The position numbers and the translations under genes were made by a program. This document shows, one piece after another, positions 7,888 to 15,233 of a DNA stretch of 35,626 nucleotides. The DNA is from Anaerolinea thermophila (lineage in GTDB: Bacteria > Chloroflexota > Anaerolineae > Anaerolineales > UBA4823), in the NCBI GenBank assembly GCA_020724505.1, contig DYGV01000025.1, positions 1 through 35,626 on the forward strand, given 5' to 3'. Numbering within the stretch: position 1 is the first letter of the stretch; the number at the start of each line of letters is the position of its first letter. A model generated the notes under the pieces. It was given only the letters and a program-made list of their open reading frames with translations. It did no database searches and had not been told where the DNA came from.

Positions 7888-8550
7888 ATGAACGATACAG
7901 GCCAGGCGACTCTGGCGTCGCTCTTTAAGGCGGTTGGCGATGTCTTGCGTGAAAACCGGGAGGCGCTCAATCGGGCGGATCTCGAAAACGGCAATCACGG
8001 CGACCACATGGTGCAAGTGTTCGATATCGCCGCAAGCGCCGCCCACGAGAAACGTGAGGCTGAATTCGCAGAAGCGATGGAATACGCCGCCTGCCAATTG
8101 GAAGCGCAGGCAGACAATGGCTCTGCGCAGCTCTATGCCCACGGGTTGCAGCAGATTGCGCGGCAATTCCGCCGCTATGATCTGACGCTGGACGACTTTC
8201 TCAACTTTGCGCGCGCCGCGCTGGCGGAGGATAAGGTCAATCAGGGCACGCAAAGCGAACGGCGCGGCGATATGCTGAAAGCGTTGCTGACCGGGCTGGC
8301 TGCTTGGGCGCAAATAGAAAACGGGCAGCCAGTTTCCGACCACCCGTTGGACATGAACGCTTTATTCGAGTTCGGCGCGGCATACTTGCAAGCCAAACAG
8401 CGCGGCGGCAGCCGCAGTGAGATCCTGGCCGAAGCCGCGGCCAGCGCCAGCCCGTTGAGCAAATCGCCACATCGTTGCCAATCCGGCAAGCTGGCGATCC
8501 AGGCTTTGTTGCTGGCAATGCAATCTTCTCCGGCGGGCCGCAGCGCCTAA
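7888..8550 (+). CDS. Degenerate DhaL/DAK2-like domain protein, function unknown
   Basis: A soluble, mostly helical protein of 220 residues. Near residues 27-41 it reads LNRADLENGNHGDHM, which lines up with the metal-binding loop of DhaL-type domains (pattern LNxLD...GDGDHGTNM) and of FakA-type DAK2 domains (DGDTGTNM). If the alignment is right, aspartates that bind Mg-ADP in DhaL are Asn here, and two residues are missing, so it may not be an active kinase subunit. There is no DhaK partner nearby. The region after the motif is plausible helical-barrel sequence, but I could not match other family motifs. It starts 4 bp after pepF and is likely translated with it. Identification is by one motif, so moderate to low confidence in function; high that it is a real gene. 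Confidence 0.6.
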   Translation: MNDTGQATLASLFKAVGDVLRENREALNRADLENGNHGDHMVQVFDIAASAAHEKREAEFAEAMEYAACQLEAQADNGSAQLYAHGLQQIARQFRRYDLTLDDFLNFARAALAEDKVNQGTQSERRGDMLKALLTGLAAWAQIENGQPVSDHPLDMNALFEFGAAYLQAKQRGGSRSEILAEAAASASPLSKSPHRCQSGKLAIQALLLAMQSSPAGRSA

Positions 8551-8562
8551 ACGGCGAAGTCG

Positions 8563-8592
8563 CGGCGACGGATGCGAGCGCATCCGTCGCCG
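8563..8592. terminator. Bidirectional terminator-like hairpin between converging genes
   Basis: Perfect 14-bp inverted repeat CGGCGACGGATGCG / CGCATCCGTCGCCG separated by 2 bases, filling most of the 44-bp gap between the DhaL-like gene and ssb, which converge. No U-run on either side. Confidence 0.55.
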
Positions 8593-8594
8593 GT

Positions 8595-8981
8595 TTATTC
8601 AAAAGGGAATTCCTCCTCCTCCGGTGGGACGGGCAGAGGTTCTTCTTCTTCCGGCTTGCGGTCCAACATCTGCATGGTGGAGGCCACCACTTTGGTGAAA
8701 TAACGTTTTTCGCCGCCTTGCTCATACTGGTCGGTCTGCAAACGCCCCTCGATGAAGACCAATCGTCCTTTACTCAGGTACTCCTGGCAGATCTCGCCCA
8801 GCCTTCCCCAGGCTTCGATATTGAACCAATCGGTGCGCTCTTTGGCCTCGCCTTCGGCGCTGCGCCAGCGTCGGTCAACGGCGATGGAGAACTGGCACAC
8901 TTTCGCGCCCTTGGGGGTATAACGCGTCTCTGGATCGCGGCCCAGGCGCCCAATCAATTGCACACGGTTGAGAGATGGCAT
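8595..8981 (-). CDS. ssb: Single-stranded DNA-binding protein
   Basis: Binds single-stranded DNA in replication and repair. 128 residues with an OB fold: the N-terminus MPSLNRVQLIGRLGRDPETRYTPKG and the WFNIEAWGRLGEICQEYLSKG segment are diagnostic. A short acidic linker leads to the C-terminal tail EEEFPFE, which resembles the DDIPF-type tip used to recruit partner proteins but ends in an extra Glu. AAGGAG lies 6 bases before the ATG. Single gene with its own strong promoter; upstream palindromes suggest regulation. Confidence 0.96.
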   Translation of the reverse strand: MPSLNRVQLIGRLGRDPETRYTPKGAKVCQFSIAVDRRWRSAEGEAKERTDWFNIEAWGRLGEICQEYLSKGRLVFIEGRLQTDQYEQGGEKRYFTKVVASTMQMLDRKPEEEEPLPVPPEEEEFPFE

Positions 8982-9027
8982 AGCTGACTCCTTCGTCTAT
9001 CGGTTCCGAATGCGGACGAGCATATAC

Positions 9028-9055
9028 AGTTTAGCGCGAGTTCGCGCCTTGTCAA
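9028..9055 (-). promoter_or_regulatory. Promoter of ssb with a palindrome in its spacer
   Basis: Minus strand -35 TTGACA (9055-9050), 16-bp spacer, -10 TAAACT (9033-9028). The spacer contains the perfect palindrome GCGCGA-gt-TCGCGC (9034-9047), positioned where a bound repressor would block polymerase. Confidence 0.65.
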
Positions 9056-9116
9056 GGAAACGCATCGGTTACAATGGATTTTGCAACAGATCCTCTGTCG
9101 GATTATGGATCATTGT

Positions 9117-9132
9117 TAGAACAATTGTACTA
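9117..9132. promoter_or_regulatory. 16-bp near-palindrome, possible LexA-type operator
   Basis: TAGAACAATTGTACTA is symmetric at 14 of 16 positions. Read on the minus strand, AGTACAATTGTTCT fits the cyanobacterial LexA-box consensus RGTACNNNDGTWCB as I recall it. It abuts the stop of the glycosylase gene, about 60 bp upstream of the ssb -35 box. Whether this organism's LexA recognises such a site is unknown. Confidence 0.35.
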
Positions 9133-9816
9133 TTATTGGGCGGTTTTGGCAAGGGTTTTGGCGTTGTAATTGAGATAATAATGCCAAAATATACGCGTGG
9201 CGACGGAGCGATAGGGGCGCCAGGCTTCGCCGAGGTGCGCCATCTCGTCACTATCCGGAGTATGGTCGAGTTTCATGCCGCGTTGTACCGCAATTGCCAG
9301 GGCGCGATCCTGTGACGGCCAGATGTCGTAGCGCAAGAGCGCCATCAATAAGTAGATGTCCGCCGTCCAGGGACCGATGCCTTTCAAGCGCATCAGTTCG
9401 CTGCGCGCTACTTCATCTTCTAAATGCGCCAGGCGCTCCAGGTCTATCTCTCCCTGCAGGATCGCTTGAGCCAAACCGCGGCAATAGCCGGTTTTCTGGC
9501 GGCTGAAGCCAGCCCATTTCAACTCTGCGTCGTTGAGTTCCAGAAATTGCTGAGGGGTGAGAGCAGGACGCAACTGCATCAAGCGCTCAAAGGCTGCCTG
9601 CGCCGATGCCAGCGATACCTGTTGTTCCAGGATGATCCAAACCAATGTAGTGAAGCCCGTCGGTCGTTGCCAGAGCGGCGGCGGGCCGATCTGGGCAAGA
9701 ATATGGGCAAAGAAAGGCTCCTGCTGAGCCAGCGTTTGAGCGCAATCCGTAAGAGTCTGTTCGTTAAGCGAGGGGATAACTGTCGCGGTCATGATTTGCG
9801 AAGGATAATACCCCAT
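9133..9816 (-). CDS. DNA-3-methyladenine glycosylase, AlkA-like (HhH-GPD superfamily)
   Basis: Base-excision repair glycosylase removing alkylated purines. 227 residues. The helix-hairpin-helix reads LMRLKGIGPWTADIYLLMAL, and the conserved catalytic Asp follows in WPSQDRALA, the standard HhH-GPD arrangement. There is no C-terminal FeS cysteine cluster, which argues against the MutY/Nth branch, and no AlkA N-terminal domain beyond ~60 residues. I keep the ATG at 9816 because GGAG stands 8 bases before it; an internal ATG at 9792 would shorten it by 8 residues. It precedes ssb on the same strand with a 151-bp gap. Confidence 0.88.
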   Translation of the reverse strand: MGYYPSQIMTATVIPSLNEQTLTDCAQTLAQQEPFFAHILAQIGPPPLWQRPTGFTTLVWIILEQQVSLASAQAAFERLMQLRPALTPQQFLELNDAELKWAGFSRQKTGYCRGLAQAILQGEIDLERLAHLEDEVARSELMRLKGIGPWTADIYLLMALLRYDIWPSQDRALAIAVQRGMKLDHTPDSDEMAHLGEAWRPYRSVATRIFWHYYLNYNAKTLAKTAQ

Positions 9817-9865
9817 CTTTCCGACTCCGTGAACAGTTGTAGCAAGAAAACGAGGATCAGAACGG

Positions 9866-9894
9866 TTGCAATCTAAGCCAATCGCTGGTATGCT
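9866..9894 (+). promoter_or_regulatory. Promoter of the deoxynucleoside kinase gene
   Basis: -35 TTGCAA, 17-bp spacer, -10 TATGCT, about 70 bp before the ATG. CCAAT and ATTGG flank the -10 region as a short inverted repeat. The rest of 9817-9963 shows nothing else. Confidence 0.5.
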
Positions 9895-9963
9895 TATTGG
9901 GGCTTTGATCTGGCAGGGTCAAGTGCCTGAAGAAAATCCCTGAGATTACAGAGGCTAGCAACG

Positions 9964-10611
9964 ATGTACATTGCCATCGAGGGTGTGATTGGCGTCGGCA
10001 AAACCACACTGGCGAGACTGCTCCAGCCGTCGTTTAAGGCGGGTTTGCTATTAGAAGTGTTCGAGGAGAATCCGTTTCTATCCGATTTTTATGCCGACCG
10101 ACAACGCTACGCTTTCCAGACGCAGATCTTCTTTCTGTTGAGCCGCTACCACCAACAGCGGCGTATGGTTCCTGACCTGATGAGTCAATATGATCACCTG
10201 ATCGCCGACTATACGTTCGAAAAAGACGCGTTGTTCGCCCGCATCAACCTGCAGGGTGATGAACTGGAGATGTATTACCGCGTTCATGAGGCGCTGGCGG
10301 AGAAAATCATTGTCCCAGATCTGATCGTTTATCTGCGCGCCGACACGGATGTATTGATGCAACGTATCGCCTTGCGCGACCGTCCTTATGAGCGCAATAT
10401 GGAGCGCTCTTACATAGACGAGTTGAACCGCGCCTATGAGGAATTTTTCGGTGATCATCAGGAGCGTCGCTCGCCAGTCCTGGCAGTGGATACAAACCAG
10501 ATTGACTATGTGCATCGCCGCGAGGATCTGATCTGGGTTGAGAACCGCATTCGGCAGGCGTTGAAGATGCCTCCCTATCAGCCAGAGCTGCCGCTCGAAA
10601 TGGCGGATTAA
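9964..10611 (+). CDS. Deoxynucleoside kinase (dAK/dGK/dCK family)
   Basis: Phosphorylates deoxynucleosides in nucleotide salvage. 215 residues, the normal length of bacterial deoxyadenosine/deoxyguanosine kinases. The P-loop is at residues 7-15 (GVIGVGKTT); the ENPFLSDFYAD segment and DYTFEKDALFARI follow as in the family, and the RPYERNMERSYIDEL segment corresponds to the lid/base-binding region. Exact substrate cannot be read from sequence. AGAGG stands upstream of the ATG. It is followed by the nucleotidyltransferase gene 81 bp later on the same strand. Confidence 0.9.
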   Translation: MYIAIEGVIGVGKTTLARLLQPSFKAGLLLEVFEENPFLSDFYADRQRYAFQTQIFFLLSRYHQQRRMVPDLMSQYDHLIADYTFEKDALFARINLQGDELEMYYRVHEALAEKIIVPDLIVYLRADTDVLMQRIALRDRPYERNMERSYIDELNRAYEEFFGDHQERRSPVLAVDTNQIDYVHRREDLIWVENRIRQALKMPPYQPELPLEMAD

Positions 10612-10632
10612 TTGGCTCTATGAGCGGTTGGA

Positions 10633-10690
10633 TATAATTACGCCGTTCAGAGGTTCTATCTCTTACGCGGTATATTCATCTGAGATAGAA
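10633..10690 (+). promoter_or_regulatory. -10 box and 9-bp hairpin in the leader of the nucleotidyltransferase gene
   Basis: A TATAAT at 10633-10638 is followed by a perfect inverted repeat TTCTATCTC (10654-10662) / GAGATAGAA (10682-10690), loop 19 nt. The 3' arm ends 2 bases before the ATG and covers the place of the Shine-Dalgarno (GAGATAG), so folding would hide the ribosome-binding site. Confidence 0.5.
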
Positions 10691-10692
10691 AC

Positions 10693-11703
10693 ATGCGCAT
10701 CACTCACGAGACATTACTCAAGATTGCCAACGATACGGTCGCGCGACAGGCGCGTGCCTCGCGACAGTTGCTTGCGGCGTATTTATGCGGATCGCTGTTA
10801 GGGGGAGACTACTTACTGGGCGGAGCAACGGATATTGATTTAGTCTTTATCTATACAGAAGCACCCGCCCACGAACGAGAAATTGTGCGCCTCACCGATG
10901 AAGTGCATCTGGATATCGCCCATCATGGACAACGAGACTACCGCGAGCCGCGTCGGCTGCGCGTCCATCCCTGGCTTGGGCCGGCGCTCAACACCTGTCG
11001 CGTGCTCTATGACCCTCAGCATTTCATGGATTTCATTCAGGCTAGCGTCCGTGGGCAGTTTGACCGCCCGGACTATGTATTCGAGCGGGCGCGCAAACAG
11101 GCGGAGCAGGCGCGCAATCTTTGGTTGGAGTTACGAGGGTTGCGAGGCGAACTCCTGCCCGATCAATTAAAATTATATTTGCATTCAGTTGAATATGCCG
11201 CAAATTCTATTGCGTGTTTGAGCGGCCCACCTTTAACTGAGCGGCGGTTCTTGCTAACTTTCCCGGAACGGGCAGAGGCGGCGGGACGGGCAGGGTTATC
11301 TGCCGGGTTGCTGGGTTTGATCGGCGCGCCGCGGCTAACAGGCGACGACCTGAGCGAATGGTTGATTCCCTGGCAGGCAACCTACCGCTCTTTACCCAGC
11401 GAACAGACGCCGGCGCGGCTGCACGCAGATCGGCTGACATACTATCTAAGCGCGTTCCGGGCTTTGATAGACAGCGATCAACCGATTGCGGCTCTCTGGC
11501 CCCTGTTGCGTACCTGGACGCAGGCGGTTAGCCTTCTGCCGAGCGATTCCGCACATCGCCGCGCATGGTGGGCTTCTCTCGATGCAATCGGTCTATCTGG
11601 CGAAGGTTTTGCTGAACGTCTGCAGGCGCTAGATGTTTATCTGGATATGGTGGATGAAACACTCGAATCCTGGGCAAGGGAGAATGGAGTCTGGGAAGGG
11701 TGA
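10693..11703 (+). CDS. Nucleotidyltransferase-fold protein (Pol beta superfamily, ANT-like)
   Basis: 336 residues. The N-terminal domain has the nucleotidyltransferase signature: GS at residues 33-34 and the metal-binding DID at 47-49 (ATDIDLVF), with a third candidate Asp in HLDIAHHG about 28 residues later. The remaining ~230 residues are helical and resemble the C-terminal half of aminoglycoside-adenylyltransferase-like proteins, but I see no residue pattern that fixes a substrate. It could act on a small molecule, a protein or a tRNA. No membrane segments. It sits between the deoxynucleoside kinase gene and a parS-like site. Confidence 0.75.
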   Translation: MRITHETLLKIANDTVARQARASRQLLAAYLCGSLLGGDYLLGGATDIDLVFIYTEAPAHEREIVRLTDEVHLDIAHHGQRDYREPRRLRVHPWLGPALNTCRVLYDPQHFMDFIQASVRGQFDRPDYVFERARKQAEQARNLWLELRGLRGELLPDQLKLYLHSVEYAANSIACLSGPPLTERRFLLTFPERAEAAGRAGLSAGLLGLIGAPRLTGDDLSEWLIPWQATYRSLPSEQTPARLHADRLTYYLSAFRALIDSDQPIAALWPLLRTWTQAVSLLPSDSAHRRAWWASLDAIGLSGEGFAERLQALDVYLDMVDETLESWARENGVWEG

Positions 11704-11710
11704 AGTCAGA

Positions 11711-11726
11711 TGTTTCACGTGAAACA
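11711..11726. promoter_or_regulatory. parS-type centromere site
   Basis: TGTTTCACGTGAAACA, a perfect 16-bp palindrome identical to the bacterial parS consensus bound by ParB/Spo0J. It lies 7 bp after the nucleotidyltransferase stop codon, in a 171-bp intergenic region, where neither gene needs it. No parA/parB genes are in the window. Confidence 0.88.
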
Positions 11727-11792
11727 ATTTACGAAAAAGCACGCCTAACATAATTGATAACCCAAATTCGTTCAGGGGATGACAAATGTCAA

Positions 11793-11821
11793 TTGATCTG
11801 TTGTGGGGAAAATGATACACT
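11793..11821 (+). promoter_or_regulatory. Candidate promoter of the DUF11 protein gene
   Basis: -35 TTGATC, 17-bp spacer, -10 TACACT, ending 53 bp before the ATG. A short inverted repeat TGAC-aaat-GTCA lies immediately upstream (11780-11791). Confidence 0.5.
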
Positions 11822-11874
11822 CTATTTGAGTCGTCGGCGTTTCAATGCGGTAATCAATTGGTTCGGAGGGGATT

Positions 11875-14800
11875 ATGAAGCTGTCTCAACCATTATTGTC
11901 CTCGTTATCACGGTTGTCATCAAAGGTTTTGCGGGCCGCAGGGTTGTCACTCGCCAGCCTGGTGACGGCGCTGGCGCTGATTTACGCCTTCATGCAGGCA
12001 GCGAACGTGCACGCGGCGGGCACGGCCCAGGAAACACCGCCAGCACCAGAAGATATTGACCAAGCTGTGGCTTCGGATCTACAGGTAGAAACATCCGTCA
12101 ATGAGGAAAGCGCGCGACCAGGGGATACGATTACCTATACAGTGCGCTACACCAACTCTCTCTCAGTGGCGATCACCAACGTTACGATCTCAGATACCAT
12201 CAGTCGTTGGCAATCTTTTTTCGGCGAATATACTTCCTCCCCCAATATCCCCATCGAACAGTTCAGTTATTCCGGCTCAGACTCAAGCGGATACGCCTTG
12301 TCCTGGCAAATTCCTCTCTTACCGCCCCAATCCAGCGGCGAAATTAAGTTCAGTGTGGTGATCTCACCCACTAACGAGCCCTCGTTCACCAAACCGATGA
12401 TCCTGCTGGGCAACGCGGTCGCTATTCGCTCGTCGCAAACCAGTCCACCGGTGACCGGCGCTTACGACGACGCGGTGACGATGGTGATAGGCCCCCTCTT
12501 GACCATCTCCAAAACGGCGGCCGCCAATGTCTTACCAGGGCATGTGCTGACCTATACATTAACCGTGGTCAATAACAATCGCGCTGACGCCATCCCTGCT
12601 ACGAATATCCTGATTGTAGATACTATTCCAAACGAAACAACCTTTTTGAGCGCCAACAACGGCGGAATGTATGACCCTGGGACGAAGCGCGTCTCTTGGT
12701 TACTTCCGGGGCCGTTACAGCCAGGCGGCAGCCTCAGCGTGCAGTTCGCGGTGTTGGTCAATGAACAGATAACCCTGCCTGCCACCATCCGCAATTCACG
12801 CATCGCTTTCTCGGTGACCAGCGCCGAGGTGCAATTGCCGGTTTACGGCACGCGAGATGTTAATACACCCGTCGCTTCTCTGCTGCAAAAGACGGTGGTG
12901 GACAAAGACGGCGGAACCGTGCGGGTATTTCCCACCGAGGAAGTGACTTACACCATCACAATTTACAACCCCCTCTCCGTAACCCTCATGGGCGTGATCG
13001 TTACCGATACCATGCCGGGCAATCCCGAACCATTCACCTTCGTGCGCGCCGTCGCGGGCAGCCCAGCACCCACGATCGTTGAAAATGGGCGCAAACTGGT
13101 CTGGCAGGTGAATCTGGCTGGCTGGGGCAGCACTTCATTGTCCTTCGTCGCTCGGGTGCCGCGCCAAACTCGTATCCGTGATAATGGTTCAAACGAGAGA
13201 TATTACAACACTCTCAGCGCCTATCACCCTCAGGCTAATTTCAAACCGGCGAACAATCTGGCGGAAGTGCTGGTTTATGCGGCATTGACCATGGATAAAC
13301 AGGTTACCCCAAGCCACGGGCTGACCGGCGATGTGGTGACATACACCATCAACCTGACGAACCACGGCCCGTTCGTGATGAGCGACATCCGCCTCACTGA
13401 AACTCTACCCGCCAACTTCCATTATTTATATATGGTATCGGGACCAGCTCCGTTGCCGGATTATCGCTATAACCCGGTGGTTTGGGCGGGGTTAACAGTG
13501 CAACCCGGTCAAAGGTACCAACTGATCTTTGCTGCGGTGATAGATGGCAACTGGCTAGTCACTTACGGCAACAATCTGAGCGCCTATTCGCCGGATGCTT
13601 ATATCCCGCGGCGCATCAATATTGCGCGCGTCTTGGTAGATCCGCCGCTGGCGATTAACAAGACGGTGCAGCCCACGACTGCTTATTTGGGATCCACGAT
13701 TCGTTATGATTTGCAGTTGACCAATCGCAGCGACGTCACCTGGACGATGGATTGGCTGCGCGACGATTTGCCAAATGGTTTCTATCAGGTGGGGGGAAGC
13801 AACGGCAATATCGCCGAGCTGTATTTCATCCCGCCGGTGGCTATTCCTCCAGGTGGCGTATGGAATGGCTCTTTCAACGCGCAAATCAGCGACGTGATTT
13901 GCGGTTTGTTGCCGCACACTTATCATAACGCGGCGGGGGCGATATCCATCCACACGGTTTTGCCGGAGTCCCTGGAAGCAACCAACGCCAGCAATTTGGC
14001 ACCGGTGGTGGTCGAGCCAAATATCAAGGTGGACTTGATCCCTTATCGCTATGCAGTGATTGCCGGCAGCGTTTTTACCTATACCCTGCATTTGAATAAT
14101 GTCTCTCCGACCGCGGCGTTGAACAGCACCATTGTAGTCACCTTACCAACAGGCTTTTCATACGTCGGGTCACCGCCAGGACAATTAGTCCCATCAGTGA
14201 ATGGACAGACGCTCACCTGGACAGGCATTGACTTGCTCGGGAACTCACAGATGTGGATCGTGTTCCGCGTTCAGGTGGCGGTTGGCGTTCCGACGGGCAT
14301 CAAAACGCCTAGTTTCAGCGCCACCTCCCCATCGTATGTGTGTTTTGGGCAGCTGGGCAGCGGCGATCACCCTCAAGGCGATGGCAAAGTATCGGTGGTG
14401 TCATGGGGGCTGGAGTTCAGCAAGCGGGCGATCCGCTCACAGGTTCCCCCCATGGCGTTGGTGGATTTCGAGATCACCCTGAAAAATAACGACGCCTATG
14501 ACTTTATCGTTGCTACCATAACCGATACCCTGCCAACCGGCTTCACCTATTATTCAATGGTCAGCGGGCCTTTGCCCTCGCTGGTTCAGCCGGGACGTCT
14601 GGTGTGGCGCAATGTCCTTATTCCGCCGACGGATCCAAAATGGACGGTGCGTCTGCAATCCTCGCCGTTATACGGCACGTATCAGAATCAGATCACCGCG
14701 TATAGCTCGGAAACAAACGTTCTACCAGGGGCGAGCGAATTTGTAAGCGTGATGCCGCTGTTCGACCTCAAGAAAGATGTCCGCGCCTCTCCTGCCATCC

Positions 14801-15177
14801 CAGGCACGATCATCCCTTACACCATCACGCTGGTCAATCAAAGTCAATCCACCTATAGCAGCATCCTGGTCACGGATACGCTGCCGGTAGGTTTTACTTA
14901 TCTGCGTACGCGCTCAGGTCCCACGCCCATTTCACTGGGGCCGAACAATGGTCGGCCTGTATGGAGCATCGCGGAATTGCGCGGTAATTGCACCGGCGGC
15001 TGCGCCATCCAGTTGGCGTTTGACGTATTCATCAGCCCTCTGGCAAGCCCTGGCGTGTATTACAATCGGGTGATCGGCAGCAGCCCCTCTGGTTCGGTGC
15101 CGGGCCCGATCAACACCGCGCCGTTGACCATCACCCAGGCTGCGGCCAATATCTTCCTTCCCGTTGTCGTCCGATAG
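11875..15177 (+). CDS. Secreted protein with about eight DUF11-type repeats and a Phe-Leu-Pro C-terminal motif
   Basis: Large exported protein of 1100 residues, probably cell-surface. An N-terminal signal peptide (about 1-46) has basic residues, a hydrophobic core and an AHA-type cleavage site. The body consists of about eight Ig-like DUF11 (conserved repeat) units starting near residues 79, 218, 350, 480, 602, 727, 857 and 975. Most begin with a variant of PGxxxTYTxxxxN (for example GDTITYTVRYTN, GDVVTYTINLTN) and contain a DTLP-like strand, for example TDTLPTGFTY and TDTLPVGFTY. No catalytic domain is seen, so a structural or adhesive role is inferred. The last residues, ANIFLPVVVR, match the end of the exported protease at 21091-22509. 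A GGAGGGG Shine-Dalgarno precedes the ATG. Probably monocistronic. Confidence 0.88.
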   Translation: MKLSQPLLSSLSRLSSKVLRAAGLSLASLVTALALIYAFMQAANVHAAGTAQETPPAPEDIDQAVASDLQVETSVNEESARPGDTITYTVRYTNSLSVAITNVTISDTISRWQSFFGEYTSSPNIPIEQFSYSGSDSSGYALSWQIPLLPPQSSGEIKFSVVISPTNEPSFTKPMILLGNAVAIRSSQTSPPVTGAYDDAVTMVIGPLLTISKTAAANVLPGHVLTYTLTVVNNNRADAIPATNILIVDTIPNETTFLSANNGGMYDPGTKRVSWLLPGPLQPGGSLSVQFAVLVNEQITLPATIRNSRIAFSVTSAEVQLPVYGTRDVNTPVASLLQKTVVDKDGGTVRVFPTEEVTYTITIYNPLSVTLMGVIVTDTMPGNPEPFTFVRAVAGSPAPTIVENGRKLVWQVNLAGWGSTSLSFVARVPRQTRIRDNGSNERYYNTLSAYHPQANFKPANNLAEVLVYAALTMDKQVTPSHGLTGDVVTYTINLTNHGPFVMSDIRLTETLPANFHYLYMVSGPAPLPDYRYNPVVWAGLTVQPGQRYQLIFAAVIDGNWLVTYGNNLSAYSPDAYIPRRINIARVLVDPPLAINKTVQPTTAYLGSTIRYDLQLTNRSDVTWTMDWLRDDLPNGFYQVGGSNGNIAELYFIPPVAIPPGGVWNGSFNAQISDVICGLLPHTYHNAAGAISIHTVLPESLEATNASNLAPVVVEPNIKVDLIPYRYAVIAGSVFTYTLHLNNVSPTAALNSTIVVTLPTGFSYVGSPPGQLVPSVNGQTLTWTGIDLLGNSQMWIVFRVQVAVGVPTGIKTPSFSATSPSYVCFGQLGSGDHPQGDGKVSVVSWGLEFSKRAIRSQVPPMALVDFEITLKNNDAYDFIVATITDTLPTGFTYYSMVSGPLPSLVQPGRLVWRNVLIPPTDPKWTVRLQSSPLYGTYQNQITAYSSETNVLPGASEFVSVMPLFDLKKDVRASPAIPGTIIPYTITLVNQSQSTYSSILVTDTLPVGFTYLRTRSGPTPISLGPNNGRPVWSIAELRGNCTGGCAIQLAFDVFISPLASPGVYYNRVIGSSPSGSVPGPINTAPLTITQAAANIFLPVVVR

Positions 15178-15182
15178 ATCAT

Positions 15183-15206
15183 AGGGGCGGATGATGATCC
15201 GCCCCT
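15183..15206. terminator. Perfect hairpin between converging genes
   Basis: AGGGGCGGAT-gatg-ATCCGCCCCT, a perfect 10-bp stem 5 bp after the DUF11 gene stop and 27 bp from the end of the CPBP gene on the other strand. No U-run; probably a bidirectional terminator. Confidence 0.55.
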
Positions 15207-15233
15207 GCTACAGACGACAATCTGCTCTTCCGC

